A stretch of DNA of 64,000 nt from Rhodocollybia butyracea. Lineage: Eukaryota; Basidiomycota; Agaricomycetes; Agaricales; Omphalotaceae. Of the stretch, positions 45,638 through 56,070 are shown one piece after another. Position 1 is the first letter of the stretch, and every line of letters starts with the position of its first letter. The notes under the pieces were generated by a model that was given only the letters and a program-made list of their open reading frames with translations, was not told where the DNA came from and ran no database searches. The stretch is from positions 104,394 through 168,393 of the forward strand of contig JADNRY010000134.1 in the NCBI GenBank assembly GCA_015501585.1. The letters run 5' to 3'. A program made the translations under genes and the position numbers.

Positions 45638-47910
45638 TATTTGGGTATTTACGTGTAGGTGTGTGAAAGGTGCTATAAAACAACCTAACAAAAACACTAC
45701 CACACCTAACCAGACTATCGATATGTAAGGGAGCGAGGGCGGGTTGTCAGAGATTCCCCGAGGGAAAGTCTTGTAATATCGGATGTACGCGCGCGACTGC
45801 TCCAGGTTCAAGACTGTAGCGCTAACGTGGGTAACTAAGCTTGGACAACTCTTAGAACTGAGTCGAGGGAAGCCCAGCTGGGTGTACATATGTACGAGGG
45901 AACGTTGGGATGTCCGAATCAATATAACCAAACCAAAACCAATAATGCGTATGTGTCCAAAACCAAATAATCAAAACCAAAACCAATACAACGAAACTAA
46001 GATTCTCCTAGGCAAACTCTGGCTCTAGCTAGAATAGTAATCTCGAGGTTTGTCAACAACCCTAGGCAAACTCTGGCACTAGCTGCTGTGACGCCGTAAA
46101 GTCCTCGACCGAACTCTGGGCCAAGCTACGATATTGTGAGTGAACTTAATCACTAGGAACTCGTACCACAATCTTAGTGGCTCGCCTAACTTCACAGGGA
46201 AGTTGACTAAGGAACCCTCACTCTGGAGCCGAATAATTCCTTACTAGAAACCGTCCCCTCTAAGGAAGCAACTAGATTTAAGGTTGATCTGGAGTTCGAG
46301 GGAACTCACACGCTCAAGACTCGATCAGATTCTCAAGTGGGCCAAAGGAAGTTTGTGAAATTCTATTACAGGCCAAATTCCGCCGAGCAAGTAATATGAC
46401 AGTAAATCAAACTCCTTGAAGAAACTATCAGTCACTCCGCGGTAAAGCATCAAGACTGGCTAACAACTTCGTGAAGCAACTAACACTTCTCCGCGGGAAC
46501 ACGTAGGAGGTGACCAGCTACTTACTAGGTGAAGAAACTAACAACCAACTCGTAGTTAAGTAGAGAAGCGTCACGCTACTAGTCCCGAGGACGTTCTACG
46601 GAGCTCACTTCCTAACATACAAATCGAGGGAAAGATCCTCTGAGGTGAAGGAACACAACCAATCTCGTACAGGGAGGTGGCAAGTAACTTCGTGAAGTTT
46701 ATTACTTTCTAAAGATAACCAAGTCAGGAGGCGTCACGCTACTAGTCCCGAGGGGACGTTCTACGGAGCACTGGTCTTAGCAGTCAAGTCGAGGGCAAGA
46801 AACTTTGAGGTGAAGGAACACAACCAATCTCGTACAGGGGAGGTGGCAAGTAACTTGTCTTATTGAATAAATATATCTGGCTTATATACTGAGTAGAGAG
46901 AGTTTAATACGAAAAATAGATGAAACAGATACGGAGAGAGACGGAAAGAAAGTGGAACAGAGGAATCTGGCTCGGAAAGGAAACTCCAGCCTATATATGG
47001 TACACACGATAAAGAAATAGTCCATTCTTGGGTATATATCAGAGGTAAAATATGATTTCGTGAGGATTAACATAGTTTTAGAGTGTTTTGATCCGAGCGA
47101 GGTTTCTCCGATTACTCCACAATTCTCCGGGGTCAGGAGTACCTTTACGCTTCATGATCACTCGCCGCCCGGTTTCCCTTGGGTGAGTTTCATTCTATTC
47201 CTCGGATAGTTCTGTCCATCCTGAGTGTGATTAACATTCTCTCGAGAAGACCTGTTATCTAGCTTTCCAACGACACCACTTATGATAGTCTCGAGCAACT
47301 GCGCTGAGTATGTACAAGTGATTCCCGATAGTTGGCTTTAACGGATAAGACCTTCCGTGTATGATTTCTAAGATCAAATGTTTCGATTTGCCAAGGCTAT
47401 CCCGGCGCGTAGCTTTCCGTAGGTCCGCTAAGCATGTTTCTACCGTCCTCACGGTCGCGACCGGTGCCGCGAATAGACCTCTACGGTTTCCTCGGGATTG
47501 TTCTGGTCCATTGTTACGGACTGTAAAGTCCACATCTTAACATAGCTCGTTGGGGGTCTTAGTGCGAGGGATGCCTTCCCTCATAATTCCTTCCCTCGAG
47601 TAACGCGTTGGCTTAGTACTTATCCCGCTTCGAGATGTCCTGTAGTTTAGAGAGTCTACACTCTTTGGGTATAACTAGATTGACGATCTAGCGTTACATC
47701 TCCGGGCAGCCCAGGTATCCTCGCTAGCTTGGCTCTAGGCTACGCTTGTGGGCGTACCTTCACGGCTCGCTGAGTATTATTGTTAAGTTCTTTGCCTCGG
47801 CAACAGCTATCACGCTTCGGGCTCCGTATAACTCTCTTATTGCATTGTATAACACGTACAAAGTGTCAAAATGTACGGTTACACGCCTTAGGCCGATTTT
47901 AGGCCTAATA
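45638..47910 (-). repeat. 3' LTR of the giant element
   Basis: 2,273 bp, in direct orientation with 62214-64000. Its ends are TATT...AATA instead of TG...CA. It contains an internal duplication: CGTCACGCTACTAGTCCCGAG (first 20 nt near 46567 and 46730) and the nearby GGAACACAACCAATCTCG each occur twice, but only once or not at all in the other LTR. Near the outer end an open frame with a hydrophobic segment (complement of 45931-45640) matches the other LTR. Confidence 0.75.
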
Positions 47911-47947
47911 TCTCCCCCAAACTAATGATCTGACCGTCCCCGGTCAG
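47911..47947. promoter_or_regulatory. Polypurine tract / 18-bp box plus hairpin, copy 1
   Basis: CTCCCCCAAACTAATGAT at 47912-47929 is followed directly by a perfect 7-bp stem CTGACCG / CGGTCAG with loop TCCC (47930-47947). The complement (GTTTGGGGGAGA) abuts the 3' LTR and fits the polypurine tract. The same box and a covarying hairpin recur at 52164. It also lies upstream of the antisense gene at 48378. Confidence 0.65.
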
Positions 47948-48377
47948 CCCACCAAGCCTAGGATCGACTCTGCTAGCAATCCCTTTTATGTTCTCGGCAT
48001 TTAGCATTCTAATTCCTTTCCCGCGGGCTAGTCTGGACGTACTACCCTTAAGTTTAACTGGGATCATTCTCGACGTCGGGCGCTTATGTGAATCAGGTGT
48101 CAACAATTGAATTGATCTACAAGACAGCATATGCCGCGGGCGCCTAGACTCCTGATTGGGGATTCCAATCATTTCCTCGATAACATTTTCTTTAAGTTTA
48201 GCGTGTTAAGTCTTCGAGAACTCTGAAAACGCCTCTATCACATTCGTATTTTGTGATATGTTGTTTTACGTCTTAAGACAGATGCCGGTCACTTCGGCTA
48301 CGGCTTCGGGCAACGATCTATTAATAAGGCCATGTTGAAAATTTTCAACAAGTCCCATCATCGTCTCTCCCACCACC

Positions 48378-51299
48378 ATGTCCACCGAACAAGGCCTTCC
48401 CGACTGGTGGCCTACGCTGCCTTCCGACGTAATTGAGGCTTATCTTGCTCTCTCATCCTCTTCTGACTCCGACAATCTCCTCGACGACTTCAAAAGCGAG
48501 AAACCTTCCTTTTTCGCACTAGCTGAGCCACTGGTGCAGAAATTCGAGATTCCTAACTTGACGCAACAAGAGTCGTATTTTATTGGTCAAGATATCGGTC
48601 GACTCCCGATCCTAGGAGACATTCCACGCGAGTATTCTGCTAGAATGATATGGGCCGCAGCTGTCGCTATTCAGCGCAAACTATCGCCACATCTCTTGGC
48701 CGTGGCCAATGACAAGTCTTACCAGCCAGGCAAAGAAACGAGGGCGGTTCGCCTTGCGTTTTCTATCCTGACTCCTCGACTCGTAAGTGGTTTCTATCTC
48801 CTTCTACTCTCAAGAGATCGTCGTTAACTTAATGGTTTATTCTTTGTAGATCTTCCTCCGTACTCACGTCTTGGGACGGCGATCCTGCCCTCTCATTATC
48901 GAGAGCATTGTGGCGTCTTGCCAGAGGCTATCCCGAATCGTTCGTCGAACAGAGACTTCTCCGAGTGCGGAACCAGCATGGTACCTGGCCGACCATATGG
49001 TCCAAGAAATCCTGGTACATTTCTATTTATCATTTTGTTTATGTTTTAACTTATTCGTTGTCGCCTTATAGGAGTACGCGAACCTTCACTTCCACCTACC
49101 CGACCGTCCCATCTCGATTCCACTCGACAAAGACTGTCGAGAAACGGACTGGCTTGGGGACCAAGAACCCATTGACACTGGTGTTCTTGATGCTCCTAAG
49201 TCTATTTCTGAGGAAGGGGAGGAAGAGGTAGAAGAGGCCAGCGACGTTCCTTCTGACAGTGAACGGTCGGCTTATGAGGAGCCTCCGTCCCACTCGAGGG
49301 TAGGTTTTTCTTCCTTATAAATTTCTTTTAAACATTTATTTCTCTTTTAGGCGTCTCCGGCTGGAGAGAAACTTTCTCGTTACCCAACCCGGAAATCGAG
49401 AGGGCGCAGGAAGAGCAAGGTTCCTCCCGCTCCGCCGCCTGTAGTGGTTTCGGACAAGAAGACAAAGAAGGCCCCGGCCCCGGCGATCGTTCCCAAGGCC
49501 TCGAAAGAGGTGAAGACTCCATCTGTTCCCAAAGCTTCGAAAGCTCCGAAGGTTTCTACGGACATCAAGGTGACGAGATCTTTAAAATCCCAAGGCACTC
49601 CTCTTTTAGAAGCCCCGGCCGCGGGTTCTTCCAAGAGTAAGAACAAGGTCAAAGATGTAAAAGGAAAAGGGAAGGAGGTGATATCCGATCCGGTCATGGT
49701 AAGTTCTTTCATCTCTCTTCCTAGGGTTCTATTGAGTTTCCTGCTAGCCCCCGAGCCTTAAACGTAAACGTCATAATGACCTGGGGGATGAGGCAGAGGC
49801 AGAGACCATGTCCATTCCTCGTCCGCCTACTATCTCAAAACCCGTAAGAAACTCGTCCCTGTGGTCGAGATTCCGGTTCCTACCACTTCTGGCTCAAAAC
49901 TCAAGAACACCATCCTTCCGGAGTTATCCCGTGACCCCTCTCCTGTTCCTCCGGAAAACCTTGTATTCCTTGTCCCGGATGCAGACGTGAATTCCTTCGA
50001 ACTCGACAGTCTTTTTCAGGACCTAGCTTCCCGTTCTGGCAAGGAATTCACTTCTTCTGGGTCTAAGGAATACCGTACAGTCATTGTACGTTTCGAACGA
50101 GACGCCCTGGATTTGCCCTCGTTCGAGGAAATCCTCCCACGCGGCAACCAGGTTCGTCTGTCCCCTTTCTCGTAACTTGTTTGTAGACTAACGCCTGCCC
50201 CTTTTTAGAAGCCAAAGGAACTTTTCAAGACTAGCATGACTTGGGGTGTTACACCCGAGTTAGACGCTTTCCTGGACCTCCCGGCCGTTAGTACCGGGAC
50301 GCACCAGATGTCTTGGCGAGTCTTCCTTCGCGCCAACCGTGCCTTCTGTAACGTATGTAAACTTTTCCGACGGTTATGACTTTATTAATATTTTCCGTTT
50401 TTAGACGGATGTTGTCGCTCGCGAGATACCTTGCCTCCAATGTGCTGCGCGCCGACCGACAGATTCCAAGGGAGAGGACCGCCTGCCGTGTACCTATCGT
50501 CTAGATGACGACGGAAACCGGAGGTTCGGTGCTTCTTGCGATAATTGTGCACTCTCCCATCAGACTTGCTCGGACACGCTCCACGTACCAGAAGTAGTTG
50601 AGGTACTCGATGAGACCTACGAAGCGTCGAAGGGTTCGCGAGTTAGTGAGTAGTTTTCTTTTGTTCTTTTTAACTTCTTTTTATTAACGTTCATGTTTAG
50701 ATATCGCCAAGCAGGTCAACACGATTGCTCGCATCCGTACTTCTTACGATGCAGCAATTAAGGCCAGGGAACAGCTCAACGTGTCCATCTCGAGCACTTT
50801 TGACGCTTTGCAGCATGAAGTACAAGAGCTCCGCAGCATGGCTCCCGACCCTCAGGTTTTCCTCGAGTCTTTCGTGCCGATCCTTCCCGAGAAGGAGTTG
50901 TCTCTCACGGATTGGAGTTTCTTATGCTCCTTTATGAAGTGGAGATCGGACTACTCCTTCCCGACCAACCAGGCTTATCAAGACTTCCTGAAGAGCATCG
51001 TGCACGCCGCCGTGGTTCCGGCTTCTGTGGAGAGCGCCCTCGAGAACGATTCCGGGGTGCCCGCTGGTACTTCGTCTCCCCGAGGATCTCCTTCTCGTTC
51101 GGCAACTGGTCTTTTCGATGAAGAATCAGTCGTGCCACCTACTGGGAGTCCTCGAGATGAAGAAGCGTCGATGGCTGGTACTCCCCGTGAGAACCCGGGT
51201 TCACCTGTGTCTGGGTCTGTTATCGACCAGGACGAGCCAGTGGACCAGCTAATGGAGGGAGTTGAGACATTATCAGATGTCAAAACCACTTCCCCTTAG
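48378..51299 (+). CDS. Retroelement antisense gene X, Zn2Cys6-like protein
   Basis: Nine exons: 48378-48782, 48850-49014, 49072-49299, 49351-49698, 49748-49843, 49906-50151, 50209-50352, 50405-50645 and 50701-51299. All join in frame to 823 aa. The fifth intron (acceptor AAG at 49905) is the least certain. The N-terminal 190 residues are helical, followed by an acidic/basic Lys-Pro-rich linker (about 267-400, with TRKSRGRRKSK and KRKRH as nuclear-signal-like runs). Residues 554-599 carry six cysteines as C-x2-C-x15-C-x15-C-x2-C-x6-C, close to the fungal Zn2Cys6 cluster but with a longer first loop. A helical segment (about 625-680) follows, then a Ser/Pro-rich tail. It is antisense to gag-pol. 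A DNA-binding regulator is inference. Confidence 0.7.
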
Positions 51300-52160
51300 C
51301 TTTCCTTGATCTTCTCGGAGTCTGGGCCGCCGTTGGCATTGCTGTTCGTCCTCGGACGTTAAATAAATTTTCTTTATATCATATTTCGTCGCTCGCCCCT
51401 CGCATGGGGATTTCGCTTTTGTCTCCCCTTTCTGGGGCAGTATCGTGGTATTCTTAGGTATATAGGCACCTTTAGAATACCGTAAATAAAGCCTATCAAT
51501 ATCAAGACCTTCGGGTCACTGTGTACATATCATACTCGAGTGACTTCCTAAGTCTTAAGTTTACTCTCGGAAAGGCTTACAGCACGCTAGCCTATTCTCG
51601 AGAGTTTTGTTATAATAACATAAGTTTTCCTTGAGTACCGTACCAGCTCTTTGTAGCATGTGGGAGTATACTCGCGGAAAGCTTTTTTATGACTCGAATT
51701 CCCGCCCTTGGGAACCTATACGGTTCGTTAAAGGTGTAATCAAGTCTTCGAGGGAAAGCCTAGAGAAGACTCATCATCCTAAGTAAGCTGGGTGCGATGC
51801 AATCTTTCCCTAGATATTGACATTCTTTCAATACAACATCCAATCTTGGATCAGGTCCTGTTTAGGGCATAGTGATGACCGTCAAACTGAAATCCATTGA
51901 TGCTCGATATTATGGGTGTAAGGTTTTTCCTAGCGTTTTCGTCTTCCGGAGAATTATCGCGGTGAGGTACCTGCGTTAGGTTTCCCCGTGCCGCTTCTAA
52001 TACTCTTTAAGCGTTCGCTTTATGTTTTGCCTAGTGTTCTCCCTTTTGTTGAGCAATGTTATGGTTCCTATTTTTTGGTCATAGATGTCGTTGAATAAAT
52101 TCAAAATTCTCCTCGTGATGGTGGACTGCCTGGAGCTATGGTGTCTTGGCACCATGCGCT
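51300..52160. other. Noncoding spacer between the two antisense genes
   Basis: No open gene. It holds the 3' flank of gene X (AATAAA-like AAATAAATTT at 51360) and sequence rich in TCGAG/CTCGA words, as elsewhere in the element. It could be a former LTR edge, because a polypurine-like box begins at 52164, but it does not match the 2.27-kb LTRs. Confidence 0.45.
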
Positions 52161-52163
52161 TCC

Positions 52164-52200
52164 CTCCCCCAAACTAATGATATCAACTGTCCTCAGTTGA
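52164..52200. promoter_or_regulatory. 18-bp box plus hairpin, copy 2
   Basis: The same 18 bp CTCCCCCAAACTAATGAT (52164-52181), one spacer base, then a 7-bp stem TCAACTG / CAGTTGA with loop TCCT (52183-52199 plus A 52200). Four of seven stem pairs differ from copy 1, each changed on both sides so that pairing is kept. Confidence 0.65.
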
Positions 52201-52262
52201 GCACTCGGGTTTTCCGAACGCGCCGGGGACCCGTAGGACTCCGTCGCTCTAAGACATTAACC

Positions 52263-52270
52263 TATAAAAG
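52263..52270 (+). promoter_or_regulatory. TATA box of antisense gene Y
   Basis: TATAAAAG lies 69 bp upstream of the gene Y start codon and about 60 bp downstream of the box-hairpin element. Position and sequence fit a fungal TATA box. Confidence 0.5.
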
Positions 52271-52338
52271 CGTCCGCGCAAAACATTTCAAGACCCAGTT
52301 CTCAGAAAGCTTTTCCTCGAACTACAAGTCTCTCTACA

Positions 52339-53972
52339 ATGTCTTCCAAGAACACCCAAAATACCGATGACAAACCGCAGTTCATGAAGAATACTATGGA
52401 AGCCATCGTCGCCTCCACCAGAACACTCAAAGAGGCTACCAGTCGGCTCCGTGATGCAATCGAGTACGTCGAGGATCAGACTCTCCTTCAGGCAGAGGTT
52501 CTTAGTACTGTACAAAAGCACGTCGATCTTCTTGTGAGCCTCTTTTCGCCTTTTTCACGGAAGCCTGACCTTGATATCCTGCCTCCATAGACCACGTCTT
52601 TTCATAAGGAGAAAGTACTCAAATTCCCCGCGAACGTTGGTGTCCTTGAACAAGGACATGATCTCCTTCTCCGCGCGATGAAGATCTGTCCCAGCGCTAA
52701 GACTGCTCATTCTGCGACTGCTGTGCGCCTCGGCAATTTCATCAACGAGCTCAACCTTGCGCTGGTAAGCCCGGTTTAGCATATCCGAGAACAAACACTT
52801 ATAGATACCGACCCAGGCGGCGTCGAAGAAGGTTTCCTCGGGGGTCACTGGTACTACAGGGCCGGGCCCTTTCACCACTACCCGCGGTAAGCCCCCTCGC
52901 TATGCTACCATCCTGGACTACTGTCTTCCGTCTAAACACGATGTAGTAGGGGCTTCCAGTGCTGCCAACGATGACAAGCCCACCGATTATGCGGCAAAAT
53001 CCGCCGCTCTTTCTACCATCTCGTTCTCCAAGGAGTCCAAAGAACCCTCGAAGTCGACTAAAAGCTCTAGTAGCTCCAAAGGTACCATTCTCATCGACGA
53101 CGAGGACGAACCCATGGAGGAAGATCATCCCGCTACGCAGATCGCATTTGTAAGTTCTCTTTTCTTAACATATATTATAAAATCCATGAAGCGTGCGCCT
53201 GTACGGATCCCACGATAACTGTGCTGAAGGAACCGTAGGGTTACCATTCACGCTCGGGCTTGCCTCTCCCAAAAGGACCATTTGGCTCTCGGGCTTGGAA
53301 TCAACGAGCGGTCGTACTGACTAAAGAGTTCCAGGATCCCCCGGAAATTACTGACGCGCTGGCTCGCGCTCAGGCTTCGAGGAAGAAGACCCGAGAGTCT
53401 AGGAAGTCCTCGAAGGCCAAGGTACTTAGATCCTTTCCTCGGGCCCTGTAAACACTTTGGCTGACGTCTCCACATAGGCTTCCGGTGAAGTGAGTACTTC
53501 ATCACTTAAGAGGAAAGTCGAGGAAACGCCTGTTGCCAATGAAGCGGCCAGTCTTGTCAATGAGTACGGAAAGCGCATGCGTTTCGACGCTGAGCTCATT
53601 GATAGCTCTCCCGAGGATGCTGGTGAGTATTTATAACGTGTTTTAACAAATCCGTCTTACATCTGTTGCGCAGTTACTCGTGCGCGACGCGAATGCGTTG
53701 TGGCCAAGCAATTCCTTGCTTCTTTGACCGGCCAATTTGGCGAACTCGACTTTGCCTCGATGACCGATACCAATCTCAATGTTCTCTTGAATATTCATAG
53801 GAACGAGTATCTCGGGAACCTGAGCAAGACCCAGGTCTTTTACGCTCGTGCTCTCCAAGCTCAGAAAGTCACAGACAGCTTGGTCCACCTTTTGAAGTTC
53901 AGAGAGGACTCAGAAATGGTAGAAGGTGTACGTCAACTTTCCCTTGAACATCGTCAGACAAGCGGGCGTTAA
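52339..53972 (+). CDS. Retroelement antisense gene Y, basic 446-aa protein
   Basis: Six exons: 52339-52533, 52591-52764, 52805-53149, 53239-53421, 53478-53622 and 53674-53972, joined in frame to 446 aa. The N-terminus is helical and likely coiled coil (MEAIVASTRTLKEATSRLRD). The middle is Ser/Lys-rich and then acidic (ILIDDEDEPMEEDHP). A basic run (SRKKTRESRKSSKAK) is followed by a helical C-terminal domain (about 350-446, QFLASLTGQFGELDFASM). No known family. All introns are 40-90 nt and no stop interrupts the coding exons, whereas pol of the same element is broken. It converges with pol, whose stop lies 446 bp away. Confidence 0.65.
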
Positions 53973-54417
53973 TCCACTATGCCTTCAGTGAGCATTGGTT
54001 GTTGTGAATGTACAGGGATGGAGTGTGCGATGTGTCAATCCTCCCTGTTAGCATCGTTGGAGTGGTAAATAACTTGTAAGTTTTTCTCTCTGGACACTAT
54101 ATCGTTGTCTGAACCGAGCTTCTAGTCGAATTCTTTAAATAAACTTTCTCTCGAGAAACCACAGTCTTTACAGTCTCTTTATCTTCTTCGCCTGGTAGCC
54201 TGTGAGCTCCGGCAATTCGATTCCAGTACTAGTTAAGCCTATAGTCACTCGTTTATATCTTTAACATAGGCCTCTGACTATTACAGTCTTAAAAGCCCAA
54301 TAAATCCACGTGTATTGATGATAACACGGAGTTCTCGAGATTAACATAACTTCGACACAAAGGTAAGTTTCTTTCCACGGCAAGGAAATGCATAGTGTTA
54401 TAAATCCCTCGAACACG
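53973..54417. other. Spacer between gene Y and pol
   Basis: 3' ends of gene Y (+) and pol (-) converge here. Poly(A)-signal-like AATAAA words occur on the plus strand near 54138 and 54299. No gene seen. Confidence 0.5.
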
Positions 54418-56070
54418 TTAGCGTTCATTATTAGGTATCACTTTTCGCATCGCGCGTGTTCTGACACGAGGAGCTTCGTCTGTCTCCGGTATAATCTCTT
54501 CCTCGCTTGAATCTTCGTCAGAGTCCGGGTCTTCAGGGTTATAAACCACTTCATCACCGTCTACTGGTTTTCTCAAGGTAGGGATTTGATCAAACAAGGG
54601 GTCCCCCCCTTTACGGATAAATTCCACATCCTCATCGTCATCACCATCGTTTACCATGGTGTCTAACTGATCCTTGGTCAAGTCGATGAGATCATGTATA
54701 TCCTCAGGTAAGTCCATAGGTTCGTATCGGGAACGGTGGGGTAAGACCCTAAATGCACCAACTTTGCTTTTCAACACGGTACCATCCATTTCCGCGATAA
54801 TGTAAGAACCTCCCCTAGTTCTACGGATAACGACCATCGGTCCCATATATCTAGGGAACATCTTCCTGTCAAGATTCTTTTCGATTGCTGTATTTCTAAC
54901 CTGAACAAGCGTCCCGGGTTTGAAATCGTAGTCGAAGATGACATGGCGATACTTCTTCTCGAACTCCCTTAGGTCTCTTCTCTTATTTTCAGTGACACGC
55001 TCTCGCATGTCCTCGACAAAGGTTCTATGTTTTGACAAGGCCTGTGCACGATAACCCAATAATTCCTCGGTCGTCAAGATACGATCTGGTGGGTTTACCA
55101 ACCATGTAGACTCAACGATATCAAAAGGTAATAATGGTTCCGCGCCGGTTACCAAGAAGAATGGTGAACAACCAAAACCTCTCCTCGCCGTTATTCTATC
55201 AGCCCATAATACATGTTTAAGGAAGTAGAACCACTTCTTGATATCGCCGCCCGTCGCTTTTACCAGAGCCTGTCGAATATCAAAGTGCGCTCTTTCGATT
55301 TTGCCATTCCCTTGGGAATTATATGGCGAGACCCGGATCCCTCGAATTCCATATTTATTCTCGAGCCAGTTAACCATGGCTAACATCACCGGGGCGTTAT
55401 CCGTGACAACTTCCTCGGGACATCCCCAACGACAGATTATGTCGTCAAAGAACCACTCGGCCAGGGACTTCGCGTTTTCTTGCGGTAAGGCCCGGGCTTC
55501 TGACCAACTTGACAGAGAATCCCTAGCGTGAACAATATACTTACACCTATTGCTCGCGGGTGTGATATTGATAGTATCAACATGCACTTTCTGGAACAAT
55601 GAGGGAGTATGTGTTACGACCGGGGGAATCTTCAGAAGGCGTAATTGACGGTTCTGACAAGGAATGCAAGAGCCAACATACCAATGTACGTCGCTTTCCA
55701 TATCAGGCCACCAAAAACGTCGATCCAGGAACTCGCGGGTAGCAAACGTTCCTTTATGTGCTAAGCTATCATGTGCGCAATGTAGCATATACATTCGACG
55801 GTCAGGACTAACCACTAATTGATGCTGAGCACCTTCCTCAGTAGCTTTCTTATAAAGCCGACCTTTCTTATCCACGAAGAATTTCTTTGCTTGACGCAAA
55901 AAGCTCCGGGCTTCCGGTGCGCTCATGTTTTCTGTGATATCCTTCTCATCACCTGTATGCCACTTGGCAATAGTAGGTAACATATCATCTAGTTTATTTC
56001 CCCATTCCGACCGACGTTCCCGAGGGTAAGGGTTATCAGCCCTCCATTCCGCGGAGTCTTGTGGAATATG
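54418..56070 (-). pseudogene. Ty3-type integrase part of pol
   Basis: Open frame 55983-54418, with the same reading traceable up to about 56070 (QDSAEWRADNPYPRERR) through a one-base frameshift relative to the RT frame. An HHCC zinc domain (HCAHDSLAHKG ... CIPCQNRQ) precedes the catalytic triad D (HVDTIN), D (VVTDNAPVM), E (GNGKIERAHF). The C-terminal part has the SH3-like GPMVVIRRTRGGSYIIAEMDG region typical of Ty3 integrases, then an acidic tail. The core looks intact; only its connection to the RT frame is broken. Confidence 0.8.

Noticed and set aside
51300..52163. A third LTR ending at the second polypurine-like box
   Set aside because: The sequence does not match the 2.27-kb LTRs and no inverted ends or target duplication were found.
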